A stretch of DNA of 64,000 nt from Chryseobacterium camelliae (GTDB taxonomy: Bacteria; Bacteroidota; Bacteroidia; Flavobacteriales; Weeksellaceae): contig NZ_CP022986.1 in assembly GCF_002770595.1 (NCBI RefSeq), positions 3,348,001 through 3,412,000 on the forward strand, read 5' to 3'. Both the position numbers and the translations under genes were made by a program. A model generated the notes under the pieces. That model was not told the DNA's origin. It worked only from the letters and a program-made list of their open reading frames with translations, and ran no database searches. Position 1 is the stretch's first letter. Each line of letters starts with the position of its first letter. This document shows positions 40,666 through 49,620 of this stretch, piece by piece.

Positions 40666-40698
40666 TTTCGGTCAATGATTTCAAAAACAGTACCTTTG
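40666..40698 (+). promoter_or_regulatory. Promoter of the SlyD-like isomerase
   Basis: TTTC at 40666-40669, 21-bp spacer, TACCTTTG at 40691-40698, 38 bp before the ATG at 40737. Confidence 0.65.
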
Positions 40699-40736
40699 TA
40701 AGGTTAATCGTGAAAGATCACGAAAAAAGAAAAATT

Positions 40737-41237
40737 ATGACAATCGAAAACAATCACGTTGTAGCGGTACGTTACATCCTTCACACCATCGAGGAAGATG
40801 GAAGCAAAACCCTTGTAGAAGAGACCACAGCAGAAAATCCGCTTACATTTTTATATGGTGTAGGAATGATGATCCCTAAATTTGAACAAAATATCCTTGG
40901 ACTTCAGGCGGGTGATACCGCTGCCTTTACCATTCAGCCGGAAGAAGCGTACGGTGAAAGACAGGCTGATGCTATTGCTCAGCTTCCATTGGATATGTTC
41001 CAGGAATCAGGGATTCCTCCTGTAGGAGCTATCCTGCCATTGTCTGACAACCAGGGGAATAATTTCCAGGCTTTTGTGGTAGAAGTTACGCCGGAAGCTG
41101 TTGTTGCAGACCTTAACCATCCTATGGCCGGAAAAGTACTTGATTTCCAGGTGGAAATTTTAAATACACGTCCTGCTACAGAAGAGGAGTTGTCTCATGG
41201 CCATGCGCACGGAATCGACGGAAACGAAGCTCACTAA
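40737..41237 (+). CDS. FKBP-type peptidyl-prolyl isomerase, SlyD-like
   Basis: 166 residues from ATG 40737; an upstream GTG at 40710 lies in the probable leader. The FKBP core is split by an insert-in-flap domain: NPLTFLYGVGMMIPKFEQNI, GLQAGDTAAFTIQPEEAYGE, then the IF domain, then NHPMAGKVLDFQVEIL. The C-terminus is His-rich (HGHAHG), as in SlyD proteins that bind nickel. It combines prolyl isomerisation with chaperone activity in the cytoplasm. A strong terminator follows. Confidence 0.94.
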   Translation: MTIENNHVVAVRYILHTIEEDGSKTLVEETTAENPLTFLYGVGMMIPKFEQNILGLQAGDTAAFTIQPEEAYGERQADAIAQLPLDMFQESGIPPVGAILPLSDNQGNNFQAFVVEVTPEAVVADLNHPMAGKVLDFQVEILNTRPATEEELSHGHAHGIDGNEAH

Positions 41238-41245
41238 TCTATATA

Positions 41246-41273
41246 ATGTCCGGTTTTACCGGACATTTTTTTA
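41246..41273 (+). terminator. Terminator after the SlyD-like gene
   Basis: Perfect 8-bp arms ATGTCCGG and CCGGACAT, loop TTTTA, T run. Confidence 0.85.
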
Positions 41274-41378
41274 TGCTGAAAGTCTTGATCAAATATATTT
41301 CTCAGTGGAAATTCAGTCAGATTGTTTAGCATACCGGACATTATTTTATTCTGAAAATGTAGGTATTACCGGCCCGGA

Positions 41379-41466
41379 CCTAGCCCGGATAGGAACGGTT
41401 ACCCCGCAGCATGGAAGGGATCAGCGGCTGCGCGAGGAGTAAGAGTGGATAGCCGGAAACAGCTCC
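41379..41466 (-). repeat. Dispersed GC-rich repeat, copy B
   Basis: The reverse complement aligns with 11905-11993. On the minus strand TACTCCTCGCGC (41441-41430) and GCTGCGGGGTA (41410-41400) are identical to copy A and 31 bases apart (32 in A). No gene lies in 41274-41495. Confidence 0.7.
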
Positions 41467-41495
41467 GTAAAATCAGAGATTCCTTGTGCTTTATA

Positions 41496-41873
41496 TTATT
41501 GAATAAATATACCGCTCACATAAAACCAACGGTTCTGAACCATTCTGAAGGTTGATAATTCATGATGGATTTCCGGATGACCGTTTTCATCCGTATAAAA
41601 AGCTTTGAATTCCACTGTATCGGCAGCAGGCTTGTCCACAATTTCCAGTTTTGTCCAGGTATTGCGGTCTCCCCAATCCTGTAAATCTTTTTTGTTATGG
41701 TATTTTCTTTTGCTTGGAAGCGTGGTTTCCCAGAGGTAGTCTGCATTCGGGATGGCAAAAGCGGAAAACCTTGAACGCATCAGCGCTTCGGCAGTCGGAG
41801 CATCCTTTTCTCCGGTATGGTACGGCTTGCAGCAATCTTCATATGATTTTCCGGAACAGCAGGGACAGTTCAT
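41496..41873 (-). CDS. YchJ family SEC-C metal-binding protein
   Basis: 125 residues. The N-terminal SEC-C-type zinc-binding motif is CPCCSGKSYEDCC with His19 following. The rest is the NTF2-like YchJ domain (EALMRSRFSAFAIPNADYLW, ending RWFYVSGIF). The role of YchJ is not known; SEC-C motifs often mediate protein or ribosome contacts. Confidence 0.9.
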   Translation of the reverse strand: MNCPCCSGKSYEDCCKPYHTGEKDAPTAEALMRSRFSAFAIPNADYLWETTLPSKRKYHNKKDLQDWGDRNTWTKLEIVDKPAADTVEFKAFYTDENGHPEIHHELSTFRMVQNRWFYVSGIFIQ

Positions 41874-41944
41874 TTTTTTTTATTTAAACTACAAAAGTCC
41901 TAAATTTTCCTGGGAATTTAAAATTCAAATCAAAAATATGCTTT

Positions 41945-42280
41945 CTATTGAAGCAGCTTGTTCTTCTGGGTTTCAAATTCCTGGTCTGTAATGACTCCCT
42001 GATCATGAAGCTTTTTTAATTGAGTCAGCTGATCAATATTGGAATTGTTATTTTCAATGGTTCGCTGCTGGTCTGTTTTGTCTTTCGATAAGGCCCATAT
42101 TAACGCTCCTATCCAGCCGATTAATGCCCAGCCTAAGAATAGATTTAAAGCAAAAATGACACCTGCATTTGATTTTTTTCTATTAAGGGCAATAAATGTA
42201 GGGATAAAGTAAATAGGGATGAACAGTAAAAGAATGAGTACATGTTGCCATGAGAGGCTTAAGATGGTTAGAGTGTTCAT
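41945..42280 (-). CDS. Superinfection-immunity-type membrane protein with SHOCT domain
   Basis: 111 residues. Two membrane helices (HVLILLLFIPIYFIPTFIAL and FALNLFLGWALIGWIGALIW) surround a basic loop NRKKSNA, matching the superinfection immunity protein family named after the T4 Imm protein. After a polar linker the last 30 residues are a SHOCT domain (LTQLKKLHDQGVITDQEFE). In cellular genomes this architecture is common and there is no direct evidence of phage defence. No phage genes are nearby. Confidence 0.85.
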   Translation of the reverse strand: MNTLTILSLSWQHVLILLLFIPIYFIPTFIALNRKKSNAGVIFALNLFLGWALIGWIGALIWALSKDKTDQQRTIENNNSNIDQLTQLKKLHDQGVITDQEFETQKNKLLQ

Positions 42281-42335
42281 ACTTACATAGGTTGGTTAGA
42301 ATGATACAATGGGATATGTTATGTTCTAAATTTAA

Positions 42336-42361
42336 AAAGCATCCAGTTTTCTGGATGCTTT
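42336..42361 (-). terminator. Terminator of the M3 peptidase gene
   Basis: Perfect 11-bp arms AAAGCATCCAG and CTGGATGCTTT with a four-base loop; T run on the minus strand. Confidence 0.85.
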
Positions 42362-42364
42362 GTT

Positions 42365-44503
42365 TTATTTGATAAATCCTCTGTTTCTCAATAAAGGTTT
42401 GATATCCGGATCGTGTCCTGTAAAATCCCTGAAGGCCTGGTTGAGGTCTACGGAATTTCCTACTGACAGGATGTATTTCCTGAAGCGGTCGCCGTTTTCC
42501 CTGGTCAGCCCGCCATGGCTCATAATCCATTCCCACGCGTCGTTATCCAGGGTTTCAGACCATAGATAAGCATAATATCCTGCGGAATACCCGCCACCCC
42601 ATATGTGGGCGAAATAAGGCGTATGGTATCTCGGCGGTACAGTGGCAAGTGTAAATCCGTGTTTTGCCAGTGACTGCTTTTCAAAATCCAGTACAGGGAT
42701 CAGCTGGCTGTCGTTGGTTACGGTATGCCAATCCATATCCATTTCTGCTGCCGAAACCAGTTCTGTTGTCATATATCCCTGGTTGAATGTCGCCGCTTTT
42801 TTGATCTTATCCACCAAAGCCTGCGGAATCGGCTGCTTGGTTTCGTAGTGAATGGCGTAATTCTTTAATACTACAGGGTCCAGTGCCCAGTGTTCGTTGA
42901 TCTGGGAAGGGAATTCCACAAAGTCCCTCGGCACATTGGTTCCTGAAAGTGAAGAATATTTCTGGCTGGCAAACATGCCGTGGATCGAATGTCCGAATTC
43001 ATGGAAAATTGTTGATACATCATCAAAGCTGATCAGTGAAGGTTTTCCCGGAGCCGGTTTCTGATAGTTGTAGCAGTTGACAATGACAGGCTTGGTTCCA
43101 AGCAGGTAAGACTGTTCCACAAAATTGCTCATCCATGCACCTCCGTTTTTGGAATCCCGGGTATAGAAATCCAGGTAATAAATGGCAATGGATTTTCCGT
43201 CGTGATCGAAAACTTCATAGGTCACTACATCAGGATGGTATACCGGAAGGTCTGTCCTTTTCTTAAAGGTAAGCCCATAAAATTTTTCTGCCGCGAAGAA
43301 AACGCCTTTTTCCAGAACGGTCGTGATCTCAAAGTAAGGTTTGATCTGATTTTCATCCAGGTCGAATTTGGCTTTTCTCACCTGCTCAGCATAGAAATTC
43401 CAATCCCAGGGTTCTACTTTGAAGCCTCCTTTCTGCTGATCGATAAGGTCCTGGATGTCTTTGGCTTCACGTCTTGCCGTTTCCACTGCAGGCGTGGCTA
43501 TCTGGTTCATCAGTTTTGTAGCTGCTTCCGGGGTTTTTGCCATCTGGTCCTGGAGCTTCCATTCTGCAAAGCTTTTCTTGCCCAGCACCTGAGCTTTTTT
43601 CAGCCTCAGTGCAGCCAGCTTTTCAATGGTTTCCCGGGTATCATTGGCATCTCCTTTTTCAGCCCTGGTCCAGGAAGCTTTAAACAATTTTTCCCTGGTA
43701 GCCCTGTTTTTCAGGTTCTGTAAAAGAGGCTGCTGAGTGGTATTCTGCAAAGCCAGCAGGTATTGTCCTTCCTTGCCGGCATTTTTAGCATCTGCGGCGG
43801 CAGCGGCAATTTCGTCTGCTGAAAGTCCGTCCAGTTCCTTCGCATCGCTGAAAAATACACCGCCCTGTTTTCTGGCTTCCAGCAATTTGTTGGAATACTG
43901 GGTAGATAATGAGGCGAGCTCCTGGTTGATCTGTTTCAGTTTTTCTTTATCCGCAGAAGAAAGGTTGGCTCCTGCAATTTCAAAATTCTGTTTGTAAAAC
44001 CGAAGCAGCCTCTTGCTTTCGGCATCAAGGCCTGTATCCGTGATAGCCTGTATCCTTTTATACAGGTTTTCATTAAGGTACATTTTATCCGAATGGGCAG
44101 CAAAAACCGGTGCATATTCCTCATCCAGCGCCTGAAGGGTAGGGTTGGTGTTCGCACTCGTGAGATTGGAAAAAACAATCATCGCACGTTTCAGTACTTC
44201 ACCACTTCTTTCAAGCGCTACAATCGTATTCTCAAAAGTAGGCGCAGCCGGGTTATCAGCGATCTTTATAATCTCAGCATCATGCTGCTTAAGCCCGAAA
44301 TCGAAGGCCGGCTTAAAATGTTCATCTTTGATTTTATCAAATTCCGGGGCTTCATACTGCAGCGTACTTTTCTTCATAAAAGGATTGGATGCAAGGGAAG
44401 CCGGTACAGGAACTTCATGTTGGGTTTCAGTTGTCTTCATTGTTGTACAGGAATAATTAAATGCCAGAGCGGAAATTAATAATACCGATGAAATATTCTT
44501 CAT
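42365..44503 (-). CDS. dcp: M3 family metallopeptidase (dipeptidyl carboxypeptidase, Dcp-like), lipoprotein
   Basis: 712 residues from the ATG at 44503, which yields a lipoprotein signal (MKNISSVLLISALAFNYSC). The open frame continues to an ATG at 44554, but that lies upstream of the -7 box, so 44503 is preferred. The zinc site is HEFGH (501-505) in STIFHEFGHSIHGMFA. The all-helical M3 fold surrounds it, and the C-terminal region HTPYFAHIWGGGYSAGYYAY matches Dcp/OpdA. It should cleave short peptides in the periplasm or at the outer membrane. Confidence 0.94.
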   Translation of the reverse strand: MKNISSVLLISALAFNYSCTTMKTTETQHEVPVPASLASNPFMKKSTLQYEAPEFDKIKDEHFKPAFDFGLKQHDAEIIKIADNPAAPTFENTIVALERSGEVLKRAMIVFSNLTSANTNPTLQALDEEYAPVFAAHSDKMYLNENLYKRIQAITDTGLDAESKRLLRFYKQNFEIAGANLSSADKEKLKQINQELASLSTQYSNKLLEARKQGGVFFSDAKELDGLSADEIAAAAADAKNAGKEGQYLLALQNTTQQPLLQNLKNRATREKLFKASWTRAEKGDANDTRETIEKLAALRLKKAQVLGKKSFAEWKLQDQMAKTPEAATKLMNQIATPAVETARREAKDIQDLIDQQKGGFKVEPWDWNFYAEQVRKAKFDLDENQIKPYFEITTVLEKGVFFAAEKFYGLTFKKRTDLPVYHPDVVTYEVFDHDGKSIAIYYLDFYTRDSKNGGAWMSNFVEQSYLLGTKPVIVNCYNYQKPAPGKPSLISFDDVSTIFHEFGHSIHGMFASQKYSSLSGTNVPRDFVEFPSQINEHWALDPVVLKNYAIHYETKQPIPQALVDKIKKAATFNQGYMTTELVSAAEMDMDWHTVTNDSQLIPVLDFEKQSLAKHGFTLATVPPRYHTPYFAHIWGGGYSAGYYAYLWSETLDNDAWEWIMSHGGLTRENGDRFRKYILSVGNSVDLNQAFRDFTGHDPDIKPLLRNRGFIK

Positions 44504-44524
44504 AAACGCATTGTTAGTAAAGCA

Positions 44525-44532
44525 TAAAGATA
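44525..44532 (-). promoter_or_regulatory. -7 box of the M3 peptidase gene
   Basis: Minus-strand TATCTTTA, one base off consensus, 21 bp before the preferred start codon. Confidence 0.45.
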
Positions 44533-44592
44533 TTAAAACTATTACATTAAACAAGAAGTGAAAGGCAAAGATTCTGCTGATGGGGCATTAAA

Positions 44593-44620
44593 AAGCTTCT
44601 CCGGAAAACCGGAAAAGCTT
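44593..44620 (-). terminator. Terminator of the SPW gene
   Basis: Minus strand: AAGCTTTTCCGG, TTTT loop, CCGGAGAAGCTT (one mismatch), then TTT. Confidence 0.7.
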
Positions 44621-44653
44621 CTATTTTAAATTGTGGTATGTTCAGATGGGCTC

Positions 44654-45013
44654 CTATACTTTTTCTGCCTCGGTAACGGGTTTGGGCTTTGTCATCAACA
44701 CAGCTCCGATCTCTATTGCTCCCAGGATAACATGCGGCAGGTACATTCTGTCACTGAATCCGAATAACCATGGAGAAACCAAAAGCAGTACTCCGGAGGC
44801 AAAGTCGAGGGTCAGGTGCGCTTTGAACGGGATCATCCGGACCATGGAGTACTCATAATCTGTAAACAGGCTGTATACCAATGTTGATGCTCCCAAAATT
44901 ACAGGCAGGATAGTGGCTGCGGTATTATCGGCAAACCCTAACAGCCAGGGGGCGGCAATCAGGATCATACCCATCAGGTAATCTAATACGGCGTGGACTT
45001 TTGATGGAATCAT
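44654..45013 (-). CDS. SPW-repeat membrane protein
   Basis: 119 residues with four short hydrophobic helices in two similar halves. Each half has the SPW signature: APWLLGFADN in the first and SPWLFGFSDR in the second, preceded by VHAVLDYLMG and AHLTLDFASG. The function of SPW-repeat proteins is not known. It is monocistronic, between a terminator and an AT-rich intergenic region (45014-45240) that shows nothing else. Confidence 0.88.
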   Translation of the reverse strand: MIPSKVHAVLDYLMGMILIAAPWLLGFADNTAATILPVILGASTLVYSLFTDYEYSMVRMIPFKAHLTLDFASGVLLLVSPWLFGFSDRMYLPHVILGAIEIGAVLMTKPKPVTEAEKV

Positions 45014-45240
45014 AATCTTAATATTTGGTGGTGTGGTTTATTTTGTCCAATTATTATACCATTGGTTAGTATAATTTTAATTTAATTTTTAGTTTATATT
45101 TATGAATTATCATTAAAAAATAAAATTTATGAATTAGGCTGTGATCATCCATAAATAAATATCAGCAAAGGCAGTAATATTTTTAATATATTAGTTGTTA
45201 TAATTATTGCCTGATTAATCATTAAAACAAACAGATCCAT

Positions 45241-46050
45241 ATGAATTCAAAAACTATTTTTATTTTTTCAGCTCTGGTCATGCTGGGTGCCTGTAATAAG
45301 GACGACAGAAGGGGAGCAAAAAAGGACAGCTGGGTGGAAACTACAGTTCCCAAAGAAAACGGATCCCTTCAGGAAAGGGAATTCAGGGGAGAGTTTGATG
45401 AGATAGAAGTCTCACAGGCCATAGAAGCGGATATCATTAAAGCTGATGTAGAAAGAGTCGTGGTTTCGGCTCCTCAGGACCTTATTGACGAAGTGCTGGT
45501 AGAAAACAAAAACGGTAAACTGCACATCCATTATAAGTCCGGGGTAAGGGTAACGAATAACCGGGTAACAGCTAAGGTTTATACCAAAGATTTTGAAAAA
45601 CTGACGGCCAACTCAGCCGCTGAAATCAGGATAAAAGATTCATTCACGCAGGAAAAGACAAAAATCGACCTGTCGAGCTCAGGATCTGTTTCCGGTAACC
45701 TGGAAGCAAATAAATTTGATATTTCCGCAGGCAGCAGTAGTAGCTTCAGCGGTAAGATCTGGGCGGTTGACCTTGATATTGATGCTTCTTCGGGTTCCAG
45801 CATCGATATTTCAGGAAAATCCAAAAGGGCAGAGCTGAGTTCCTCTTCCGGCAGCAGCATTTCAGCACGTGATGTGGTTGCAGACCGCGTAAAAGCAGAG
45901 GCTTCAGGCGGCGGAAGCATTGACATCAGTGCCGTTTCAGAACTTGATGCGGAAGCTTCTTCCGGCGGTAGTGTCAATGTGTATAAAAAAGGTAACCTGA
46001 AAACCATCAACCAGTCTCAGAGCAGCGGCGGAAGCGTCAATATCCAGTAA
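45241..46050 (+). CDS. Head-GIN domain (DUF2807) lipoprotein
   Basis: 269 residues. A lipobox (VMLGAC, Cys near 18) is followed by NKDD. The body is the repetitive right-handed beta-helix of the putative auto-transporter adhesin head-GIN family: FDEIEVSQAIEADIIK at the start, then Ser/Gly-rich strands such as IDLSSSGSVSGNLEA, SSGSSIDISGKSK and EASSGGSVNVYKKG. It is probably exposed in the periplasm or on the surface. The convergent KefC-like gene ends 11 bp away. Confidence 0.9.
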   Translation: MNSKTIFIFSALVMLGACNKDDRRGAKKDSWVETTVPKENGSLQEREFRGEFDEIEVSQAIEADIIKADVERVVVSAPQDLIDEVLVENKNGKLHIHYKSGVRVTNNRVTAKVYTKDFEKLTANSAAEIRIKDSFTQEKTKIDLSSSGSVSGNLEANKFDISAGSSSSFSGKIWAVDLDIDASSGSSIDISGKSKRAELSSSSGSSISARDVVADRVKAEASGGGSIDISAVSELDAEASSGGSVNVYKKGNLKTINQSQSSGGSVNIQ

Positions 46051-46061
46051 TACAATGGTGA

Positions 46062-47936
46062 TTAATCTTCTTCATCTTCTGAGGAAGAATCCTGCCAGTC
46101 TTTTCTGTCAAAATTCAGATTATCATATGCCAGTAAATCCTCCTCACGCTGGAGGATTTCTTTGGTGGTGAACAATGCAAGGTCGTCATCGTCTTCCTCT
46201 TTTATTCTGGCCAGTTTACGCACGGAGTCTTTATCAATCGCCATGAAACGCTGTCCAAGCCGTCTGGCTGCATATTTTCTCATTCCGGTTTCATGCAGGA
46301 TGTCTACAGCCATATCTACTGCAGTACCCAGGGTTTCCCGGTAAATCTTATCAATACCATTGTTAATATAATCGTAGGCATCAATCCTGTTTTTAGCCCT
46401 CACAAATATTTTGATATCCGGATAATGTTCCCGCACCAGGTCTGCTACAAATTTATTGTCAGCCGGATCATCCAGGCAGAGCACCAGAATTTCGGCATCT
46501 TCTATACCGGCGGCCCTGAGGATGGGAATCCTGGTTGCATCACCGTAATATACTTTAAAACCATAGCTTCTTAGTAGTTTGACCCGATCGGAATCCCGGT
46601 CCAGTACGGTAGCTGAAATTTTATTCGCCCTGAGCAGCCTTCCTACGGTACTTCCGAAATGCCCGAAACCTACAATAATGATCTTTTTCTGGCTGACCTG
46701 CCCGTCCAGGATATTAAAATCCTGTCCGGTTTCCGGTTCCTCCTTAATGAATTTAGGGGTGATGAATTTATCGTTGATAATGATCAGGAAAGGGGTAATA
46801 CACATGGTGATAGCTGTCACGGCCATCATCTGTGCATTCAGTTCAGGCGTGACGATGTACAATCCTGAAGCATAATTGATCAGTACAAATGCAAATTCTC
46901 CAACCTGAGAGAGAGCAAATGCATAGAACAGACTCTGCGGGGTATCGATCCTGAAAAATTTCCCGATTGCATACAGGACGATAAATTTTATAAACAGTAC
47001 AGCAAATACAGTAGTGAAAATAAATAAAGGGTCTTCTGCAATAATATTGAAATTGATTGTTGAACCTACACTTACAAAAAATACAGCCAGAAGCAATCCT
47101 TTGAACGGATCTATCTGTGCTTCCAGCTCATGCCTGAACTCGCTGTTCGCCAGCATTACTCCCGCGAGGAACGCCCCCAGTGCAGGAGAAAGGCCGATGA
47201 CGGTCATCAGCTCCGAAACCCCTATGACCAGGAAAAGGGAAGATGCCGTAAGAAGTTCCGTCATGCCGGCTTTGGAAACATAGCGAAGGAAAGGAACAAA
47301 GACATACCGGCCCAGCAGGATCAGAAGCACAACGCCTAAAATAACGGTTCCTGCCTGCATCCATTCAGGAAGGTTCTGGATCATCACCTGGATTTCATTG
47401 TCATGGTGCCTCGCTTTATGATGGGCAATAACAGGCAGGATCGCCAGGATAGGAATCACTGCAATGTCCTGGAAAAGCAGGGTGGAAAACGAAGCTTCGC
47501 CGGCTGTGCTGTTCAGGTTGTTTTTTTCCTGTAAGGTCTGCAGGACAATCGCTGTTGAAGATAATGCGAAGCACATGGCAACGGTAACGGCCTTATCCAT
47601 GCTCCATCCTACACAGATGAATACGAGAAACAACAGGGAAATGGTAAGCAGGGTCTGGGTAAGCCCGAGTCCCATGATCTTTTTCCGCATTTCCCAGAAT
47701 TTTCTGGGTTCCAGTTCCAGGCCGACCAGAAAGAGCAGCATGATTACGCCAAATTCGCTGGCATGCATGATGTCGTTTACATCTTTCCCGGTAAGCTTAA
47801 GGATATAAGGCCCGATGATGATTCCTCCTGCAATATATCCTATTACGGAGCTGAGCCCGAACTTCCTGGCCAGCGGAACCATGATAATGGCTACGCCCAG
47901 AAAGAGTAGGGTGTTCATAGCTAATGTCTGTTCCAT
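46062..47936 (-). CDS. CPA2 family cation:proton antiporter, KefB/KefC-like
   Basis: 624 residues. Twelve or so membrane helices (about 1-385) belong to the sodium/hydrogen exchanger family, with the conserved segment SPALGAFLAGVMLANSEF. A cytosolic Rossmann RCK/TrkA-N domain follows (KIIIVGFGHFGSTVGRLL, about 410-530), and the acidic C-terminus ends SSSEDEED. This is the layout of KefB/KefC potassium efflux systems gated by glutathione adducts. The KefF-like oxidoreductase lies 6 bp upstream in the same operon. Confidence 0.93.
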   Translation of the reverse strand: MEQTLAMNTLLFLGVAIIMVPLARKFGLSSVIGYIAGGIIIGPYILKLTGKDVNDIMHASEFGVIMLLFLVGLELEPRKFWEMRKKIMGLGLTQTLLTISLLFLVFICVGWSMDKAVTVAMCFALSSTAIVLQTLQEKNNLNSTAGEASFSTLLFQDIAVIPILAILPVIAHHKARHHDNEIQVMIQNLPEWMQAGTVILGVVLLILLGRYVFVPFLRYVSKAGMTELLTASSLFLVIGVSELMTVIGLSPALGAFLAGVMLANSEFRHELEAQIDPFKGLLLAVFFVSVGSTINFNIIAEDPLFIFTTVFAVLFIKFIVLYAIGKFFRIDTPQSLFYAFALSQVGEFAFVLINYASGLYIVTPELNAQMMAVTAITMCITPFLIIINDKFITPKFIKEEPETGQDFNILDGQVSQKKIIIVGFGHFGSTVGRLLRANKISATVLDRDSDRVKLLRSYGFKVYYGDATRIPILRAAGIEDAEILVLCLDDPADNKFVADLVREHYPDIKIFVRAKNRIDAYDYINNGIDKIYRETLGTAVDMAVDILHETGMRKYAARRLGQRFMAIDKDSVRKLARIKEEDDDDLALFTTKEILQREEDLLAYDNLNFDRKDWQDSSSEDEED

Positions 47937-47942
47937 AGGTTT

Positions 47943-48464
47943 CTATTGGTTTAGAAGTTCTTCAAATTCTCTTTTATGGAGGATGATTTCTTTTTTACTG
48001 AGCTTATTGGCCTCATATACCACTTTGATATTTTTGATGTCAGCTTTAAAAACATTCAGGCAGATGATCAGTCCGCTGATGACTTCTTCCACACTGTATT
48101 TATAGGTGCCGTTCCTGCTGAATGACCTTTCTTTTCCTCCGGTAGTCACCAGGATATGTACTTCCTTACCTTCCAGCGGATTCTCAGCCCCCTCTTTCAG
48201 CCAGTCCCGGTCGAAGACTTCATCAATCCACAGTTTTAAAAGGGGAGGAACACCAAACCATATGATGGGAAACTGAAAGATAAACCGGTCATAATTCTTC
48301 AGGCGTTTGCGTTCCCTGAAAGCCGCAATATGGAAATTGGGGTATTCTTCGTACAGGTCACGAAGCGTAAAATGCTGATGACGGACATAAAAATTGATGA
48401 GCTCTACATTCGAATTCGAATGTTCAAGATAAGGATGCGCAAAAACTACCAATGTCTTCTTCAT
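47943..48464 (-). CDS. NAD(P)H-dependent flavodoxin-fold oxidoreductase, KefF/KefG-like
   Basis: 173 residues of the NQO/MdaB family: VVFAHPYLEHSNSN (FMN loop), FIFQFPIIWFGVPPLLKLWI and VTTGGKERSFSRNGTYKYS, all diagnostic of the KefF/KefG ancillary proteins. In enterobacteria these bind and activate KefC/KefB and reduce quinones. The 6-bp gap to the KefC-like antiporter, in the E. coli order kefF-kefC, supports the same pairing here. The specific physiological trigger is inferred. Confidence 0.9.
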   Translation of the reverse strand: MKKTLVVFAHPYLEHSNSNVELINFYVRHQHFTLRDLYEEYPNFHIAAFRERKRLKNYDRFIFQFPIIWFGVPPLLKLWIDEVFDRDWLKEGAENPLEGKEVHILVTTGGKERSFSRNGTYKYSVEEVISGLIICLNVFKADIKNIKVVYEANKLSKKEIILHKREFEELLNQ

Positions 48465-48778
48465 AACCTGTTTTGAGTAAAAATAACGAAAAAAAAATGA
48501 ATTAAATAGAATTTTAGGTCTGATTTATTGATTTTTTAATCTGAAAATGACCATTTTATGCTTGTGCTGATCAAAAAAAATGCCGTTTTCCTAGCCAAAA
48601 TTGAATGGATTATAAAAAGAGGTTTCATTTATATGAATATCTTGCCTTTTTGATTAATCATAAAGGAGCACATTCCGATATATTACTGAAACAGGTGTTT
48701 AACAGGTATTGAAAGTATCCCGTATCAGTTACAGAATAATCAATCAGGTTGATAATGATCTGCTAAGGTCAAATAAAA
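48465..48778. other. Intergenic region between the KefF-like gene and the LemA/TPM operon
   Basis: AT-rich. A TATTTTTA box on the minus strand near 48479-48486 may drive the KefF-KefC operon. No gene or repeat seen. Confidence 0.5.
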
Positions 48779-48800
48779 AATCGGCCTGTAAAGACCGATT
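48779..48800 (-). terminator. Terminator of the LemA-TPM operon
   Basis: Arms AATCGG and CCGATT with a 10-base loop; six T follow on the minus strand. Confidence 0.65.
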
Positions 48801-48813
48801 ATATGCTGTTTTA

Positions 48814-49620
48814 TTACCATCCTCCCGAAGCACCTCCGCCTCCAAAGCTTCCGCCTCCGCCAAAGCCTCCGAATCCGCCGCCTCCGGAACTGCCTCCGCC
48901 AAAACCACCACCTCCGAAGCTTCCCGGGAAAGGGAAGAATCCGCTAGGATAATTTCTGCGGCCTCTCCTGGAGATGATCACATCATCGTCGTCGCCATTT
49001 CCTCCTCCTCCGCCTCCACGGTTCCTGAAGATGATCGAAATGATGATAAAAATGATGATGGCAATGATGATGAGACTCACCGAATCTCTTTTTCCGCCTG
49101 AAGGTGTCTTGGCAATCGGTTTAAATTTTCCCTGGACAGCTTCCATAATGGATGTTGTCCCGCGGTCGATTCCTTCATACCATTTCCCCTGCTTGAAATT
49201 AGGGGTTACAATATAGTCCAGGATCTGGCCGGCTACTGATGCGGTCAGGTACTGCTCAACAGCCCTTCCCTGCTGGATAGCCATCGTATGGTCTTCCGTA
49301 GCGATCAGGAAAACAACCCCGTTATCCACATTTTTCTGCCCGATTCCCCATTTTTCCCCGAACATCGTAGCGAGGAAATTCACATCTTCGCCTTTGGTTG
49401 AAGGAATAATAATTACTTCAATCTCAGTAGAGGTGGAATCAGCAAATTTGATCAGCTTATTGTTCAGGGCATCTTTTTCCTGCTGGCTGAGCAGATTGGC
49501 TTCATCAAATACCGGGTAAAGCACCGCCGGTTTCTTTGGAACGGTATATTGTGCCGGTACCCAGAGGTACAGGAAAAAAAGGATGAATGAAAATATTATT
49601 TTAAGAGAACGTAATCTCAT
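48814..49620 (-). CDS. TPM-domain membrane protein with glycine-rich tail
   Basis: 268 residues. A signal peptide is followed by a TPM (Psb32/MOLO-1-like) domain: PVFDEANLLSQQEKDALNNK, FADSTSTEIEVIIIPSTKGE, GVVFLIATEDHTMAIQQG. A membrane helix (VSLIIIAIIIFIIISIIF) comes next, then about 70 residues of glycine- and serine-rich tail (GGGGFGGFGGGGSF). It overlaps the upstream TPM gene by 20 bp. Function is not established; such proteins co-occur with LemA. Confidence 0.88.
   Translation of the reverse strand: MRLRSLKIIFSFILFFLYLWVPAQYTVPKKPAVLYPVFDEANLLSQQEKDALNNKLIKFADSTSTEIEVIIIPSTKGEDVNFLATMFGEKWGIGQKNVDNGVVFLIATEDHTMAIQQGRAVEQYLTASVAGQILDYIVTPNFKQGKWYEGIDRGTTSIMEAVQGKFKPIAKTPSGGKRDSVSLIIIAIIIFIIISIIFRNRGGGGGGNGDDDDVIISRRGRRNYPSGFFPFPGSFGGGGFGGGSSGGGGFGGFGGGGSFGGGGASGGW

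Noticed and set aside
44504..44554. Upstream ATG of the M3 peptidase
   Set aside because: It would place the -7 box inside the coding region and bury the lipoprotein signal; the ATG at 44503 fits better.
45579..46010. A 143-codon minus-strand frame over the head-GIN gene
   Set aside because: It mirrors the repetitive Ser/Gly codons of the lipoprotein.
46069..46090. Hairpin TTCTTC/GAAGAA near the end of the KefC-like gene as a terminator
   Set aside because: It is made by repeated acidic codons (EDEED) and lacks a T run.
48709..49101. A 130-codon plus-strand frame rich in Ser/Ala
   Set aside because: It is the complement of the glycine-rich tail of the TPM protein; that gene has a conserved domain and operon.
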